Shown piece after piece: positions 41,270-42,247 of a DNA stretch of 42,247 nt. The position numbers and the translations under genes are program-made. The notes beneath the pieces were generated by a model that saw only the letters and a program-made list of their open reading frames with translations, was not told the origin of the DNA and did not search any database. Source of the DNA: an uncultured Acholeplasmatales bacterium (GTDB lineage Bacteria; Bacillota_I; Bacilli_A; Acholeplasmatales; Anaeroplasmataceae); contig CAJOQR010000134.1 of NCBI GenBank assembly GCA_905236965.1, positions 1 through 42,247 on the forward strand. The letters are read 5' to 3'. How positions within the stretch are numbered: the first letter of the stretch is position 1; each line of letters begins with the position of its first letter.

Positions 41270-41376
41270 AATAAAACCTCAATTCTTATACATATATTAT
41301 AATATTTTTAAATTAATTTACTAGCATTATTTTTTATAAAAAAGTATAATATTTTTAAGAAAGGAGATTACAATTA

Positions 41377-42120
41377 ATGATTAAAAAATTAATAGCTGAG
41401 TGTTTAGGGACTTTTGTTTTAGTTTTCTTTGCTTGTGGTGTTGCAGCATTAACTGGTGGTAACGAGGTTGCTACTTCATTAGCTTTTGGTTTAGTAATTG
41501 TTGCTATGGCATATTCAATTGGAAGAATTTCAGGTTGCCATATTAATCCTGCAGTTTCTTTAGCTTTAGCAATTGATAAAAGAATTACTTGGAAAGAGTT
41601 TGCTTTTTATTCAATTGCCCAAATATTAGGTGGATTTATTGGCGCTATTTTATTCTTTGGAATTGCTAAAATGGCTAATTTTTCTTTACTTGGAGATGCA
41701 TGCAACAATGTAATTAAAGCTGTAAGTTATGATGTATCTATTAATGATTATGAATTTAATTTAACATTTGGAAATGTATTATCATCTATTATATTAGAGA
41801 TAATTTTAACATTTATATTTGTATATGTTATTTTAAATGTTACTGATTCTAAAAACAATACTAGCTTAATTGCTGGTTTAATTATTGGTCTAACATTAAC
41901 ATTAGTACATTTAGTTGGAATTCCACTTACTGGTACATCTGTTAATCCTGCAAGAAGTTTAGCAACAGCATTAGCACAATTAATTTATTCTGGTAGAGCA
42001 ATTGCTTTAGCACAAATTTGGGTTTTTATTATTGGACCTTTAGCTGGTGGTGCATTAGCTGCATTAATATTTAAATGCTTACATAAAGAAGATACAAAAG
42101 ATATAAAAGAAAATGAATAA
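41377..42120 (+). CDS. aqpZ: Aquaporin (AqpZ-type water channel)
   Basis: 247 residues, six membrane helices and two half-helices with intact NPA motifs: CHINPAVSL (about residue 56) and TSVNPARSL (about 190). The selectivity-filter region LVHLVGIPLTGTSVNPARS has the His and Arg typical of water-selective AqpZ, unlike GlpF-type glycerol channels. The N-terminus IAECLGTFVLVFFACG matches the family. AAAGGAG precedes the ATG. Monocistronic with terminator at 42131-42156. Confidence 0.93.
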   Translation: MIKKLIAECLGTFVLVFFACGVAALTGGNEVATSLAFGLVIVAMAYSIGRISGCHINPAVSLALAIDKRITWKEFAFYSIAQILGGFIGAILFFGIAKMANFSLLGDACNNVIKAVSYDVSINDYEFNLTFGNVLSSIILEIILTFIFVYVILNVTDSKNNTSLIAGLIIGLTLTLVHLVGIPLTGTSVNPARSLATALAQLIYSGRAIALAQIWVFIIGPLAGGALAALIFKCLHKEDTKDIKENE

Positions 42121-42130
42121 ATAATTAATA

Positions 42131-42156
42131 AAAGGGAAAATTTTTATTTTCCCTTT
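42131..42156. terminator. Bidirectional terminator after aqpZ
   Basis: AAAGGGAAAA (42131-42140), loop of 6, TTTTCCCTTT (42147-42156). Confidence 0.8.
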
Positions 42157-42175
42157 TATATTGATAATTTAAATT

Positions 42176-42247
42176 TTATAAATTTTCAATTTCTTCTTTA
42201 GTTAGGCCAGTTGCTTCTATAATTGTATCAATTTCTACATTTAAGGA
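42176..42247 (-). CDS. C-terminal end of a minus-strand gene, cut by window end
   Basis: Open frame of 23 codons plus TAA that continues beyond the window edge. The ending reads NVEIDTIIEATGLTKEEIEN, a pattern typical of the tail of Rpn/PD-(D/E)XK nuclease family proteins, but this is short and could belong to other families. It converges on aqpZ and shares its terminator. Confidence 0.45.
   Translation of the reverse strand, partial: SLNVEIDTIIEATGLTKEEIENL

Noticed and set aside
1-42247. Mycoplasma genetic code (TGA as Trp)
   Set aside because: Trp is written TGG in the recognised genes, and TGA acts as a stop at three gene overlaps.
1-42247. tRNA, rRNA or intact insertion sequences
   Set aside because: I looked for tRNA arms, rRNA-like high-GC blocks and transposase frames and saw none.

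Overview
The window is about 42 kb of very AT-rich DNA (roughly a quarter G+C by eye) from a low-GC bacterium of the Bacillota/Mycoplasmatota side of the tree. Gene content fits an anaerobic, probably gut-type member of the Bacilli (Erysipelotrichia or RF39-like lineages are my guess): [FeFe] hydrogenase, meso-diaminopimelate dehydrogenase, ThiT with a TPP riboswitch, CarD-like regulator, RqcH, QueH and an iron-type alcohol dehydrogenase. TGA is a stop codon at three tight gene overlaps (25078, 35034, 38921), so this is translation table 11 and not the mycoplasma code.

Layout. 1-11158: mostly + strand genes: lepA end, HIT protein, homoserine dehydrogenase, TPP riboswitch-thiT, then a minus metA-metY pair for methionine by the O-acetylhomoserine route, then hemW-xerD-deoB and an alcohol dehydrogenase. 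11159-13077: 1.9 kb without an intact gene. I read it as the chromosome terminus. It holds a dif-like site (12203-12230), an A-rich left half and T-rich right half, and two families of short repeats. 13078-37191: almost entirely minus strand. It has a Fic-like winged-helix protein without the Fic active site, a TGS-type nucleoside kinase, an S24/S26-like acidic protein and a GGDEF-GAF-GGDEF-EAL protein. A seven-gene operon follows in transcription order queH, phosphoesterase, pseudouridine synthase, two ABC half-transporters, LRR protein, udk. After it come CarD (+), a Sel1 protein, a flavin reductase/CPBP pair, ddh, hydrogenase and a gmk-rpoZ-CmpB-uvrC cluster. 37274-42247: rqcH-methyltransferase (+), apeB with an HPt-like protein (-), aquaporin (+) and the end of one more minus gene.

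The + genes on the left and - genes on the right converge on the dif-like site, as expected where two replication forks meet. The recombinase gene xerD lies 3.5 kb away. A 30-base repeat family points towards dif from both sides (five copies on the left, one inverted copy at 16161-16190). This terminus arrangement is the most interesting part of the window. Other points of note are pseudo-enzymes or altered proteins: Fic-like without its motif, GGDEF domains without GGDEF, an HPt-like protein without its histidine, and an S24/S26-like protein without visible catalytic residues. All family assignments are by motif recognition; no searches were run.
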